A stretch of 64,000 bases of DNA from Globisporangium splendens (taxonomy: Eukaryota; Oomycota; Peronosporomycetes; Pythiales; Pythiaceae): the NCBI GenBank assembly GCA_006386115.1, contig VFIW01000076.1, positions 62,001-126,000 of the forward strand, written 5' to 3'. A program made the translations under genes and the position numbers. The notes beneath the pieces are model-generated. The model made no database searches. It was not told where the DNA came from and saw only the letters and a program-made list of their open reading frames with translations. Numbering within the stretch: the first letter of the stretch is position 1; each line of letters opens with the position of its first letter. This document shows positions 33,943 to 44,462 of the stretch, piece after piece.

Positions 33943-35130
33943 ATGGTCTGTCTGACCAACCTCCTCACTCTGGCTGCGGCCGGCGCCCTCGCGCTTCTCA
34001 ACTCCGCCGACGCTCACCCAGGCCAACACCACGTGGCCACCGCTGCCGAGCGTTCCCACCGCATGCTCGTCGCCGAGAGCAACCGCCGCTCGCTCGCGGC
34101 GTGTGCCAATGCGCCGCACGCGCGCAAGCTCCAGGAACGCGCGCTCGAGCGTCGTGCCGCCACGATCGCGCAACTTCGCAACGAGCGTGCTGCGAGGCGT
34201 CTGAGCGCGGACGATGTGCTCGCCAAGAGCCACAAGAGCAACCTCACGGGCGTCTCGGTCAACACGCCCGCCAGCACGCTCTTTGGCACGGACGTGAAAT
34301 GCGTCCTCGAGCCGACTGTCACTCAGGGACCGTACTACGTGAATGGCGAGCTCATCCGCACGGATATCCGTGAGAAGCAAGCCGGCGTCGACCTCTACAC
34401 AGAGCTCCAGATCATCGACGTCAACACGTGCGAGCCTGTGGCGGATCTGTACGTGGACTTCTGGCACTGCAACACGACGGGCGTATACGCCGGCGTGGTC
34501 GCGGGCGGCAACGGCGACAGCTCCGACTTGACCAACATCAACAAGACGTTCAACCGCGGACTCGCGCCGACCGATCAAGAAGGTCTCGTGACGTTCCTCA
34601 CGACGTTCCCGGGCCACTACACTGGACGTGCGACGCACATCCACGTCCTCGGCTCCCACAACGGAACCGTCTTGCCGAACAACACGTACTCGGGTGGTCT
34701 CGCGTCCCACGTCGGCCAGATCTTCTTTGACCAGGATCTGATCTCACAAGTGGAAGCCACGGCCGCGTATGCCGCGAACTCGCAGCCGTTGACCACGAAC
34801 GCGCAAGACTCGATCTTCAAGGAGTCGGCCGCGACGGGGTTCGACCCCGTCGTCGAGTACGCGCTCCTGGGTGACGCTATTGAGGAAGGCATCTTCTCGT
34901 GGATCTCGATCGGCATTGACGCGAAGATCGCGACTACGGTCGGTGCGGCTGCGACGTGGACGGAGAATGGCGGCGTTGCTAACGCGAACAACGGTGCTGG
35001 TGGTCCGCAGGCGGCAATGGTCGTCCTCCACCGTCGGGAAGCTTCAACGGACAGCGTCCTCCAGTCGGAAGTGGCTCGGTTTGAAACCCTCCATTCTAAT
35101 TTCGTTCTCTTTCTTGGCACTTGCGTTTAA
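33943..35130 (+). CDS. secreted intradiol dioxygenase A1 (R type), C-terminal frameshift
   Basis: First gene of the inner array, 395 residues. The N-terminal 355 residues match the 380-residue consensus: signal peptide to about Ala24, mature start HPGQHH, an Arg/Ala-rich helical region (35-95), then the dioxygenase domain with probable iron ligands Tyr182, Tyr226, His232 and His234. Near 35008 one C is missing compared with the other copies (ccgcagg instead of ccgccagg). The normal Gly/Pro tail ending VGSGSV is replaced by an unrelated basic, then hydrophobic tail ending FLGTCV. The catalytic domain is untouched, so activity may survive. The 5' half is of the RKLQ/RAA kind. Confidence 0.85.
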   Translation: MVCLTNLLTLAAAGALALLNSADAHPGQHHVATAAERSHRMLVAESNRRSLAACANAPHARKLQERALERRAATIAQLRNERAARRLSADDVLAKSHKSNLTGVSVNTPASTLFGTDVKCVLEPTVTQGPYYVNGELIRTDIREKQAGVDLYTELQIIDVNTCEPVADLYVDFWHCNTTGVYAGVVAGGNGDSSDLTNINKTFNRGLAPTDQEGLVTFLTTFPGHYTGRATHIHVLGSHNGTVLPNNTYSGGLASHVGQIFFDQDLISQVEATAAYAANSQPLTTNAQDSIFKESAATGFDPVVEYALLGDAIEEGIFSWISIGIDAKIATTVGAAATWTENGGVANANNGAGGPQAAMVVLHRREASTDSVLQSEVARFETLHSNFVLFLGTCV

Positions 35131-36119
35131 TACGACTGAGCAGTAGTAGGTTTGAACTATAGGCTGCTGAGTCCGTTGGTGTGAACAAACTAGCTACTTC
35201 AGTCCACTGAATCTTCATTCATTTTCAACTTTCCGTCTGCCAGTTGGTACTGTAGTGACCGTAAACTTTGATAGAGCCTTGAGCAAGTGCTGCTTTTACC
35301 AAATCTTTTGAGTCCGTGTCATTTACAACGCAGCATATGCAATTCGTTCTTGCCTCACTGCTTCATAAAGTGGCTGTACAGGTGGCATTCTATTTGCAAA
35401 CTACATAGTGATCCGCTGTAAGACAAAACAGCTGGACAGATGCGAAATCGAGCATGTTCTTTGCCCTCCTACTTCTGAAATTGGTGTTTGTCGATTGTTA
35501 AGCCAAAGAAATCCTACGCCTTGCCACTCCATTCATTTTCCTTCATTCTTCGATTCTGCTTTGAAAAGAAAGCTATTAGAAAATACTATGGCTTGATAAG
35601 GTCCGTTTATCTTAGGTTGTGCCCCTTTGCCGTTAATAAGACAGAATAGCAGCTCCCGTTCCATTGATCTGCTTACGAGTGTACTTGGGAAATCGGTGCT
35701 CGCCACATCAAATCCTATTTCTCGGGCCACATCCAGAGGATCAAGTCAAGCGTATTCCAGTAATGAAACCTGTATTTCAAAACTATTGTCTGCCAGTACT
35801 TCATGTTGTGCATCATACTGTTCAATTGTGACAAAACATCTCGGAATTCGACACGAATGAACTCTCTCACTCAAATGCGATCAATGAGTGGAAGTGACCG
35901 AGATCTGAAATACGCTATCATGAAAAGCAACGTTCAAGTTATAAGTTTACTGCACTCTAAATGACAGACGGAAATTTGAAAATGAATGAAGGTTCAGTGG
36001 ACTGAAGTAGCTAGTTTGTTCGTACACACGGACGCAGCAGCCTATGGTTCAAACCTACTACTGCTCAGTCGCATTAAACGCAAGTGCCAAGAAAGAGAAC
36101 GAAATTAGAATGAAGGGTC
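35131..36119. repeat. tail-to-tail spacer A
   Basis: About 1 kb between the 3' ends of A1 and A2. It contains R-type 3' flank next to A1 and P-type 3' flank next to A2, with the ccagttggtactg side toward A1. It is the same orientation as spacer B and inverted relative to C and D. There is no gene. Confidence 0.6.
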
Positions 36120-37262
36120 TCAAACCGAGCCACTTCCGACTGGAGGAGGCTGTCCGTTGAAGCTTCCCGACGGTGGAGGACGGCCATTGCCGCCTGGTGG
36201 ACCACCAGCACCGTTGTTCGCGTTAGCAACGCCGCCATTCTCCGTCCACGTCGCAGCCGCACCGACCGTAGTCGCGATCTTCGCGTCAATGCCGATCGAG
36301 ATCCACGAGAAGATGCCTTCCTCGATAGCGTCACCCAGGAGCGCGTACTCGACGACGGGGTCGAACCCTGTCGCGGCCGACCCCTTGAAGATCGAGTCTT
36401 GCGCGTTCGTGGTCAACGGCTGCGAGTTCGCGGCATACGCGGCCGTGGCTTCCACTTGCGTGATCAGATCCTGGTCAAAGAAGATCTGGCCGACGTGGGA
36501 CGCGAGACCACCCGAGTACGTGTTGTTCGGCAAGACGGTTCCGTTGTGGGAGCCGAGGACGTGGATGTGCGTCGCACGTCCAGTGTAGTGGCCCGGGAAC
36601 GTCGTGAGGAACGTCACGAGACCTTCTTGGTCGGTCGGCGCGAGCCCGCGGTTGAACGTCTTGTTGATGTTGGTCAAGTCGGAGCTGTCGCCGTTGCCGC
36701 CCGCGACCACGCCGGCGTATACGCCCGTCGTGTTGCAGTGCCAGAAGTCCACGTACAGATCCGCCACAGGCTCGCACGTGTTGACGTCGATGATCTGGAG
36801 CTCTGTGTAGAGGTCGACGCCGGCTTGCTTCTCACGGATATCCGTGCGGATGAGCTCGCCATTCACGTAGTACGGTCCCTGAGTGACAGTCGGCTCGAGG
36901 ACGCATTTCACGTCCGTGCCAAAGAGCGTGCTGGCGGGCGTGTTGACCGAGACGCCCGTGAGGTTGCTCTTGTGGCTCTTGGCGAGCACATCGTCCGCGC
37001 TCAGACGCCTCGCAGCACGCTCGTTGCGAAGTTGCGCGATCGTGGCGGCACGACGCTCGAGCGCGCGTTCCTGGAGCTTGCGCGCGTGCGGCGCATTGGC
37101 ACACGCCGCGAGCGAGCGGCGGTTGCTCTCGGCGACGAGCATGCGGTGGGAACGCTCGGCAGCGGTGGCCACGTGGTGTTGGCCTGGGTGAGCGTCGGCG
37201 GAGTTGAGAAGCGCGAGGGCGCCGGCCGCAGCCAGAGTGAGGAGGTTGGTCAGACAGACCAT
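36120..37262 (-). CDS. secreted intradiol dioxygenase A2 (P type)
   Basis: An intact 380-residue copy. The 5' half is of the RKLQ/RRAA/GVDLY kind, while the 3' half has DLIT, KGSAATG and the tail FNGQPPP, which define the P type. The signal peptide, all four iron ligands and the Gly/Pro-rich C-terminal tail are present. Together with B1 it forms cassette 1: two divergent genes around an X-Y spacer, with X next to this gene. Confidence 0.9.
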   Translation of the reverse strand: MVCLTNLLTLAAAGALALLNSADAHPGQHHVATAAERSHRMLVAESNRRSLAACANAPHARKLQERALERRAATIAQLRNERAARRLSADDVLAKSHKSNLTGVSVNTPASTLFGTDVKCVLEPTVTQGPYYVNGELIRTDIREKQAGVDLYTELQIIDVNTCEPVADLYVDFWHCNTTGVYAGVVAGGNGDSSDLTNINKTFNRGLAPTDQEGLVTFLTTFPGHYTGRATHIHVLGSHNGTVLPNNTYSGGLASHVGQIFFDQDLITQVEATAAYAANSQPLTTNAQDSIFKGSAATGFDPVVEYALLGDAIEEGIFSWISIGIDAKIATTVGAAATWTENGGVANANNGAGGPPGGNGRPPPSGSFNGQPPPVGSGSV

Positions 37263-39118
37263 AGCGCAGGCAGTAGTGGTTCTTGGATTGGCTGTTTCCG
37301 TCGAGGATGCAAATTCAAAAGTGAGGTTTGATGCATCGCGTGGAATTTGGACGGACGGAAGGAAGAGAGGCGATCGGCCTCAGGGAGGGCGTTCCCGTTG
37401 GACACGGATGCCGTGGCCGTGGAAGTTGCTGTTACTTTTGCTAGGGCACTGAAGTCGTGGCGAACTCAACCGTGAAAGGGAGCTCAAGAAGACCGCTAGG
37501 CAACGACTCCAGGAGATGATGTTAAACATGACTGGACATGTTTCGGGCAACGTGTTGAGGTCGGCTGGCTGGGTGTTGTCGTTTGCACGACGATATGTTG
37601 TGATTGTACTCAGAAACATATGCTTGGAGATACTCGACAATGTTTCATCTACATATCTTACCAGCGAGAAAGTACAGTCGAATTTGATTGTGAAAGGCAC
37701 ACGAATTAATGCAGGTGCTACTAGTATCGATTATTGTCATTTTTCTTGTAAAGATCGCACTGGTTCAAATGAAGTCGTGCTGCTGTTCATACATACTTGT
37801 TCGGGTCGACCTTTAGAGCGAGCCACCGAGGGAATCTTTCGGGACACAGTTGGAAAGGACAATGAGATTAGTAACCAGCACATTTTCAGCTTTTCGTGCG
37901 TGCCGCACGGGAGCAACTCCGTCAAGATAGACTTGGAGTTTGGTCCCTGCTCTTCTTTACATTTTTTAAAGTGGCAAACACACCGCAAGACACAAGGACT
38001 TTTTTTTTGTCTCATGAACCTGCCTGCGGTCCATTTTTTATGATCCAGTGGACGATTTCTGTAAAGCATTACTTTGGCTGCCCTCGTGATCGCGCGTGCA
38101 CAGTGTAGCATTCTGGGGGTCTGACTGGAGACGAGCCACGGTTTCGTGGTGCGGGTCTCCTTATACAGTGCCCGCTCACGTAATGATGATGAGGATGACT
38201 ATCCCACAGTGGTTCCTCGAAAATCATTGAAGGATCACATAGGAACGAGGAACGAAACACTGACCTTGGTGTCCGACTCACGATCCTTCGGCCATTGACA
38301 CAACAATGTCAAGCTGCTTCGGATAAAACCCTGGCCATGCGCAGTCCTAGCCAGATGTGAGAGATAAATCTTTTTTTTCACTTCACCCTCCGAGGCATGT
38401 CCGCTGCCAGGACACTTCAGCAACGCTTATATGACCATCACCAGGTCGATTTTACATACCCCCAGGTTTACTGAAATCAAAATGCACCACCACAATCCAA
38501 ACTCACGGATCTGGTTCGCTAGAGTGGTCGTTGTGCTTGGCAGATCATTGCGACAGCAAGGTGCAATACCAGGTTCACTTTCTAGTAATACAAGCTGCGC
38601 CACAATATCCAGTACCCTCTCAAACTCGATAAAAATCAGCAACAACACAAACATTCCTGATTTTGATTTTGATTTTGGTGATTCACGCTCCCAAAGCCCA
38701 ACCCTCTACAGCTATAGTTGATACCTCGATATATTCGTAAACTCTCAAAAAAAGTGTGACCTCCTTTGCCAGGAAAGATTAGTACGTGCGGATGACACTG
38801 CTGCCGACGAGACTCACGTGGATAGCTCTGTGCATGTGTTTCTGAGTACAATCACAACATATCGTCGTGCAAACGACAACACCCAGCCAGCCGACCTCAA
38901 CACGTTGCCCGAAACATGTCCAGTCATGTTTAACATCATCTCCTGGAGTCGTTGCCTAGCGGTCTTCTTGAGCTCCCTTTCACGGTTGAGTTCGCCACGA
39001 CTTCAGTGCCCTAGCAAAAGTAACAGCAACTTCCACGGCCACGGCATCCGTGTCCAACGGGAACGCCCTCCCTGAGGCCGATCGCCTCTCTTCCTTCCGT
39101 CCGTCCAAATTCCACGCG
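37263..39118. repeat. head-to-head spacer 1 (X then Y)
   Basis: This lies between the divergent A2 and B1 genes. Both ends carry the same gene-proximal leader/promoter block of about 340 bp in inverted orientation. Between them lie segment X (about 37621-38460) and segment Y (about 38461-38850). It is nearly identical, in the same orientation, to head-to-head spacer 3, while spacer 2 has X and Y in the opposite order and orientation. X contains attctgggggtc at 38110-38121. There is no convincing gene. Confidence 0.65.
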
Positions 39119-40336
39119 ATGCATCAAACCTCACTTTTGAATTTGCATCCTCGACGGAAACAGCCAATCCAAGAACCACTACTGCCTGCGCTATGGTCTG
39201 TCCTGACCAACCTCCTCACTCTGGCTGCGGCCGGCGCCCTCGCGCTTCTCAACTCCGCCGACGCTCACCCAGGCCAACACCACGTGGCCACCGCTGCCGA
39301 GCGTTCCCACCGCATGCTCGTCGCCGAGAGCAACCGCCGTTCGCTCGCAGCGTGTGCCAATGCGCCGCACGCGCGCAAGCTCCGGGAACGCGCGCTCGAG
39401 CGTCGTACCGCCACGATCGCGCAACTTCGCAACGAGCGTGCTACGAGGCGTCTGAGCGCGGACGATGTGCTCGCCAAGAGCCACAAGAGCAACCTCACGG
39501 GCGTCTCAGTCAACACGCCCGCCAGCACGCTCTTTGGCACGGACGTGAAATGCGTCCTCGAGCCGACTGTCACCCAGGGACCGTACTACGTGAACGGCGA
39601 GCTCATCCGCACGGATATCCGTGAGAAGCAAGCCGGCATTGACCTCTACACGGAGCTCCAGATCATCGACGTCAACACGTGCGAGCCTGTGGCGGATCTG
39701 TACGTGGACTTCTGGCACTGCAACACGACGGGCGTATACGCCGGCGTGGTCGCGGGCGGCAACGGCGACAGCTCCGACTTGACCAACATCAACAAGACGT
39801 TCAACCGCGGACTCGCGCCGACCGATCAAGAAGGTCTCGTGACGTTCCTCACGACGTTCCCGGGCCACTACACTGGACGTGCGACGCACATCCACGTCCT
39901 CGGCTCCCACAACGGAACCGTCTTGCCGAACAACACGTACTCGGGTGGTCTCGCGTCCCACGTCGGCCAGATCTTCTTTGACCAGGATCTGATCTCACAA
40001 GTGGAAGCCACGGCCGCGTATGCCGCGAACTCGCAGCCGTTGACCACGAACGCGCAAGACTCGATCTTCAAGGAGTCGGCCGCGACGGGGTTCGACCCCG
40101 TCGTCGAGTACGCGCTCCTGGGTGACGCTATTGAGGAAGGCATCTTCTCGTGGATCTCGATCGGCATTGACGCGAAGATCGCGACTACGGTCGGTGCGGC
40201 TGCGACGTGGACGGAGAATGGCGGCGTTGCTAACGCGAACAACGGTGCTGGTGGTCCGCCAGGCGGCAATGGTCGTCCTCCACCGTCGGGAAGCTTCAAC
40301 GGACAGCGTCCTCCAGTCGGAAGTGGCTCGGTTTGA
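39119..40336 (+). CDS. secreted intradiol dioxygenase B1 (R type), start-region frameshift
   Basis: The usual ATG at 39193 is followed after two codons by an extra base (tgtcctgacc against tgtctgacc or tgtccgacc elsewhere), so translation from it fails. The remaining frame is intact through the stop at 40336 and contains every catalytic residue. The first in-frame ATG upstream is at 39119, giving 405 residues with a longer basic N-terminus before the normal hydrophobic core (LTNLLTLAAAGALALL), so secretion might still be possible. In the other Y-side copies of this leader that ATG begins a short overlapping upstream frame; here the insertion fuses it to the main frame. The 5' half is of the RKLR/RRTA kind. 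Confidence 0.7.
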   Translation: MHQTSLLNLHPRRKQPIQEPLLPALWSVLTNLLTLAAAGALALLNSADAHPGQHHVATAAERSHRMLVAESNRRSLAACANAPHARKLRERALERRTATIAQLRNERATRRLSADDVLAKSHKSNLTGVSVNTPASTLFGTDVKCVLEPTVTQGPYYVNGELIRTDIREKQAGIDLYTELQIIDVNTCEPVADLYVDFWHCNTTGVYAGVVAGGNGDSSDLTNINKTFNRGLAPTDQEGLVTFLTTFPGHYTGRATHIHVLGSHNGTVLPNNTYSGGLASHVGQIFFDQDLISQVEATAAYAANSQPLTTNAQDSIFKESAATGFDPVVEYALLGDAIEEGIFSWISIGIDAKIATTVGAAATWTENGGVANANNGAGGPPGGNGRPPPSGSFNGQRPPVGSGSV

Positions 40337-41370
40337 AACCCTCCATTCTAATTTCGTTCTCTTTCTTGGCACTTGCGTTTAATACGACTGAGCAGTAGTA
40401 GGTTTGAACTATAGGCTGCTGAGTCCGTTGGTGTGAACAAACTAGCTACTTCAGTCCACTGAATCTTCATTCATTTTCAACTTTCCGTCTGCCAGTTGGT
40501 ACTGTAGTGACCGTAAACTTTGATAGAGCCTTGAGCAAGTGCTGCTTTTACCAAATCTTTTGAGTCCGTGTCATTTACAACGCAGCATATGCAATTCGTT
40601 CTTGCCTCACTGCTTCATAAAGTGGCTGTACAGGTGGCATTCTATTTGCAAACTACATAGTGATCCGCTGTAAGACAAAACAGCTGGACAGATGCGAAAT
40701 CGAGCATGTTCTTTGCCCTCCTACTTCTGAAATTGGTGTTTGTCGATTGTTAAGCCAAAGAAATCCTACGCCTTGCCACTCCATTCATTTTCCTTCATTC
40801 TTCGATTCTGCTTTGAAAAGAAAGCTATTAGAAAATACTATGGCTTGATAGGTCCGTTTATTCTTTAGGTTTGTCCCTTTGCCGTTAATAAGACAAATAG
40901 CAGCTCCCGTTCCATTGATCTGCTTACGAGTGTACTTGGGAAATCGGTGCTCGCCACATCAAATCCTATTTCTCGGGCCACATCCAGAGGATCAAGTCAA
41001 GCGTATTCCAGTAATGAAACCTGTATTTCAAACTATTGTCTGCCAGTACTTCATGTTGTGCATCATACTGTTCAATTGTGACAAAACATCTCGGAATTCG
41101 ACACGAATGAACTTCTCACTCAAATGCGATCAATGAGTGGAAGTGAACCGAGATCTGAAATACGCTATCATGAAAAAGCAACGTTCAAGTTATAAGTTTA
41201 CTGCACTCTAAATGACAGACGGAAAGTTGAAAATGAATGAAGATTCAGTGGACTGAAGTAGCTAGTTTGTTCACACCAACGGACTCAGCAGCCTATAGTT
41301 CAAACCTACTACTGCTCAGTCGTATTAAACGCAAGTGCCAAGAAAGAGAACGAAATTAGAATGGAGGGTT
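40337..41370. repeat. tail-to-tail spacer B
   Basis: 1,034 bp between the stops of B1 and B2, both flanked by R-type 3' sequence. It has the same internal orientation as spacer A and is an inverted copy of spacer D. No gene was recognised. Confidence 0.6.
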
Positions 41371-42513
41371 TCAAACCGAGCCACTTCCGACTGGAGGACG
41401 CTGTCCGTTGAAGCTTCCCGACGGTGGAGGACGACCATTGCCGCCTGGCGGACCACCAGCACCGTTGTTCGCGTTAGCAACGCCGCCATTCTCCGTCCAC
41501 GTCGCAGCCGCACCGACCGTAGTCGCGATCTTCGCGTCAATGCCGATCGAGATCCACGAGAAGATGCCTTCCTCAATAGCGTCACCCAGGAGCGCGTACT
41601 CGACGACGGGGTCGAACCCCGTCGCGGCCGACTCCTTGAAGATCGAGTCTTGCGCGTTCGTGGTCAACGGCTGCGAGTTCGCGGCATACGCGGCCGTGGC
41701 TTCCACTTGTGAGATCAGATCCTGGTCAAAGAAGATCTGGCCGACGTGGGACGCGAGACCACCCGAGTACGTGTTGTTCGGCAAGACGGTTCCGTTGTGG
41801 GAGCCGAGGACGTGGATGTGCGTCGCACGTCCAGTGTAGTGGCCCGGGAACGTCGTGAGGAACGTCACGAGACCTTCTTGATCGGTCGGCGCGAGTCCGC
41901 GGTTGAACGTCTTGTTGATGTTGGTCAAGTCGGAGCTGTCGCCGTTGCCGCCCGCGACCACGCCGGCGTATACGCCCGTCGTGTTGCAGTGCCAGAAGTC
42001 CACGTACAGATCCGCCACAGGCTCGCACGTGTTGACGTCGATGATCTGGAGCTCTGTGTAGAGGTCGACGCCGGCTTGCTTCTCACGGATATCCGTGCGG
42101 ATGAGCTCGCCATTCACGTAGTACGGTCCCTGAGTGACAGTCGGCTCGAGGACGCATTTCACGTCCGTGCCAAAGAGCGTGCTGGCGGGCGTGTTGACCG
42201 AGACGCCCGTGAGGTTGCTCTTGTGGCTCTTGGCGAGCACATCGTCCGCGCTCAGACGCCTCGCAGCACGCTCGTTGCGAAGTTGCGCGATCGTGGCGGC
42301 ACGACGCTCGAGCGCGCGTTCCTGGAGCTTGCGCGCGTGCGGCGCATTGGCACACGCCGCGAGCGAGCGGCGGTTGCTCTCGGCGACGAGCATGCGGTGG
42401 GAACGCTCGGCAGCGGTGGCCACGTGGTGTTGGCCTGGGTGAGCGTCGGCGGAGTTGAGAAGCGCGAGGGCGCCGGCCGCAGCCAGAGTGAGGAGGTTGG
42501 TCGGACAGACCAT
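41371..42513 (-). CDS. secreted intradiol dioxygenase B2 (R type)
   Basis: An intact 380-residue copy. It starts MVCPTNLL (Pro4 instead of Leu4), has the RKLQ/RRAA 5' half, the DLIS/KESAATG 3' half and the FNGQRPP tail. It is divergent from C1 across the central spacer, forming cassette 2, which is inverted relative to cassettes 1 and 3. Segment Y is the nearer upstream segment. Confidence 0.9.
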   Translation of the reverse strand: MVCPTNLLTLAAAGALALLNSADAHPGQHHVATAAERSHRMLVAESNRRSLAACANAPHARKLQERALERRAATIAQLRNERAARRLSADDVLAKSHKSNLTGVSVNTPASTLFGTDVKCVLEPTVTQGPYYVNGELIRTDIREKQAGVDLYTELQIIDVNTCEPVADLYVDFWHCNTTGVYAGVVAGGNGDSSDLTNINKTFNRGLAPTDQEGLVTFLTTFPGHYTGRATHIHVLGSHNGTVLPNNTYSGGLASHVGQIFFDQDLISQVEATAAYAANSQPLTTNAQDSIFKESAATGFDPVVEYALLGDAIEEGIFSWISIGIDAKIATTVGAAATWTENGGVANANNGAGGPPGGNGRPPPSGSFNGQRPPVGSGSV

Positions 42514-44462
42514 AGCGCAGGCAGTAGTGGTTCTTGGATTGGCTGTTTCCGTCGAGGATGCAAATTCAAAAGTGAGGTTTGATGCATCGCGTGGAATTTG
42601 GACGGACGGAAGGAAGAGAGGCGATCGGCCTCAGGGAGGGCGTTCCCGTTGGACACGGATGCCGTGGCCGTGGAAGTTGCTGTTACTTTTGCTAGGGCAC
42701 TGAAGTCGTGGCGAACTCAACCGTGAAAGGGAGCTCAAGAAGACCGCTAGGCAACGACTCCAGGAGATGATGTTAAACATGACTGGACATGTTTCGGGCA
42801 ACGTGTTGAGGTCGGCTGGCTGGGTGTTGTCGTTTGCACGACGATATGTTGTGATTGTACTCAGAAACACATGCACAGGGCCATCCACGTGAGTCTCGTC
42901 GACAGCAGTGTCATCCGCACATACTAATCTTTCCTGGCAAAGGAGGTCAACACTTTTGTTTTTATTTTGAGAGTTTACGAACATATCAAAGTATCAACTA
43001 TAGCTGTTGAGGGTCGGGCTTTGGGAGCGTGAATCACCAAGTTCAAAATCGAAATCAGGAATGTTTGTGTTGTTGCTGATTTTTATCGATTTTGAGAGGG
43101 TACTGGATATTGTGGCGCAACTTGTATTTCTAGAAAGCGAACCTGGCATTGCACCTTGCTGTCGCAATGATCTGCCAAGCACAACGACCACTCTAGCGAA
43201 CCAGATCCGTGAGTTTGGATTGTGGTGGTGCATTTCGATTTCAGTAAACCTGGGGGTATGTAAAATCGACCTGGTGATGGTCATATAAGCGTTGCTGAAG
43301 CGTCCTGGCAGCGGACATGCCTCGGAGGGTGAAGTGAAAAAAAAAAGGTTTATCTCTCACATCTGACTAGGACTGCGCATGGCCAGGGTTTTATCCGAAG
43401 TAGTTTGACATTGTTGTGTCAATGGCCGAAGGATCGTGAGTCGGACACCAAGGTCAGTGTTTCGTTCCTCGTTCCTATGTGATCCTTCAATGATTTTCGA
43501 GGAACCACTGTGGGATAGTCATCCTCATCATCATTACGTGAGCGGGCACTGTATAAGGAGACCAGCACCACGAAACCGTGGCTCGTCTCCAGTCAGACCC
43601 CCAGAATGCTACACTGTGCACACGCGATCACGAGGGCAGCCAAAGTAATGCTTTACAGAAATCGTCCACTGGATCATAAAAAAATGGACCGCAAGCAGGT
43701 TCATGAGACAAAAAAAAGTCCTTGTGTCTTGCGGTGTGTTTGCCACTTTGAGAAAGAACTGTAAAGAAGAGTAGGGAGCAAACTCCAAGTCTATCTTGAC
43801 GGAGCTGTTCCCGTGCGGCACGCACGAAAAGCTGAAAATGTGCTGGTTACTAATCTCATTGTCCTTTCCAACTGTGTCCTGAAAGATTCCCTCAGTGGCT
43901 CGCTCTAAAGGTCGACCCGAACAAGTATGTATGAACAGCAGCACGACTTCATTTGAACTAGTGCGACCTTTACAATAAAAATGACAATAATCGATGCTAG
44001 TAGTACCTGCATTAATTCGTGCGCCTTTCACAATCAAATTCGACTGTACTTTCTCGCTGGTAAGATATGTGGATGAAACATTGCGGAGTATCTCCAAGCA
44101 TATGTTTCTGAGTACAATCACAACATATCGTCGTGCAAACGACAACACCCAGCCAGCCGACCTCAACACGTTGCCCGAAACATGTCCAGTCATGTTTAAC
44201 ATCATCTCCTGGAGTCGTTGCCTAGTGGTCTTCTTGAGCTCCCTTTCACGGTCGAATTCGTCACGACTTCAGTGACCTAGCAAAAGTAACAGCAACTTCC
44301 ACGGCCACGGCACCCGTGTCCAACGGGAGTGCCCTCCCTGAGGCCGATCGCCTCCCTCCCTTCCGTCCGTCCGTCCAAATTCCGCTCGATGCATCAAACC
44401 TCACTTTTGAATTTGCATCCTCGACGGAAACAGCCAATCCAAGAACCACTACTACCTGCGCT
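42514..44462. repeat. head-to-head spacer 2, centre of the palindrome (Y then X, inverted)
   Basis: The centre of symmetry (about 43488) falls here. The outer approximately 350 bp on each side are inverted leader copies, but the middle (about 42870-44105) is not self-complementary: it holds Y then X, both inverted relative to spacers 1 and 3. The palindrome therefore has an asymmetric core of about 1.2 kb. The 12-bp motif gacccccagaat is at 43596-43607. There is no gene. Confidence 0.65.

Larger units (their letters stand above)
22723..43487. repeat. left arm of a giant inverted repeat
   Basis: From 22723 inward the sequence is the reverse complement of the right part of the window. Matching coordinates add up to 87014 over the FUSC and outer dioxygenase genes, 86994 over 31.5-32.5 kb, 86976 over the eight-gene array and about 86723 outside the retroelement. 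The arm is interrupted by the retroelement at 23354-25123 and by small indels. Its outer limit is not known, because the mirror position of 22723 is the last base of the window. Confidence 0.9.

Noticed and set aside
33874..34710. 278-codon minus-strand frames opposite each dioxygenase gene
   Set aside because: They recur opposite every array copy, but are Arg/Val/Asp-rich without domain features; they follow from codon bias of the real genes.
37516..38043. 175-codon frame in spacer segment X, also at 48037-48564 and inverted at 43609-44205
   Set aside because: It is conserved only because the spacer is duplicated. The frames differ by indels between copies, begin in the dioxygenase leader and have no recognisable domain.
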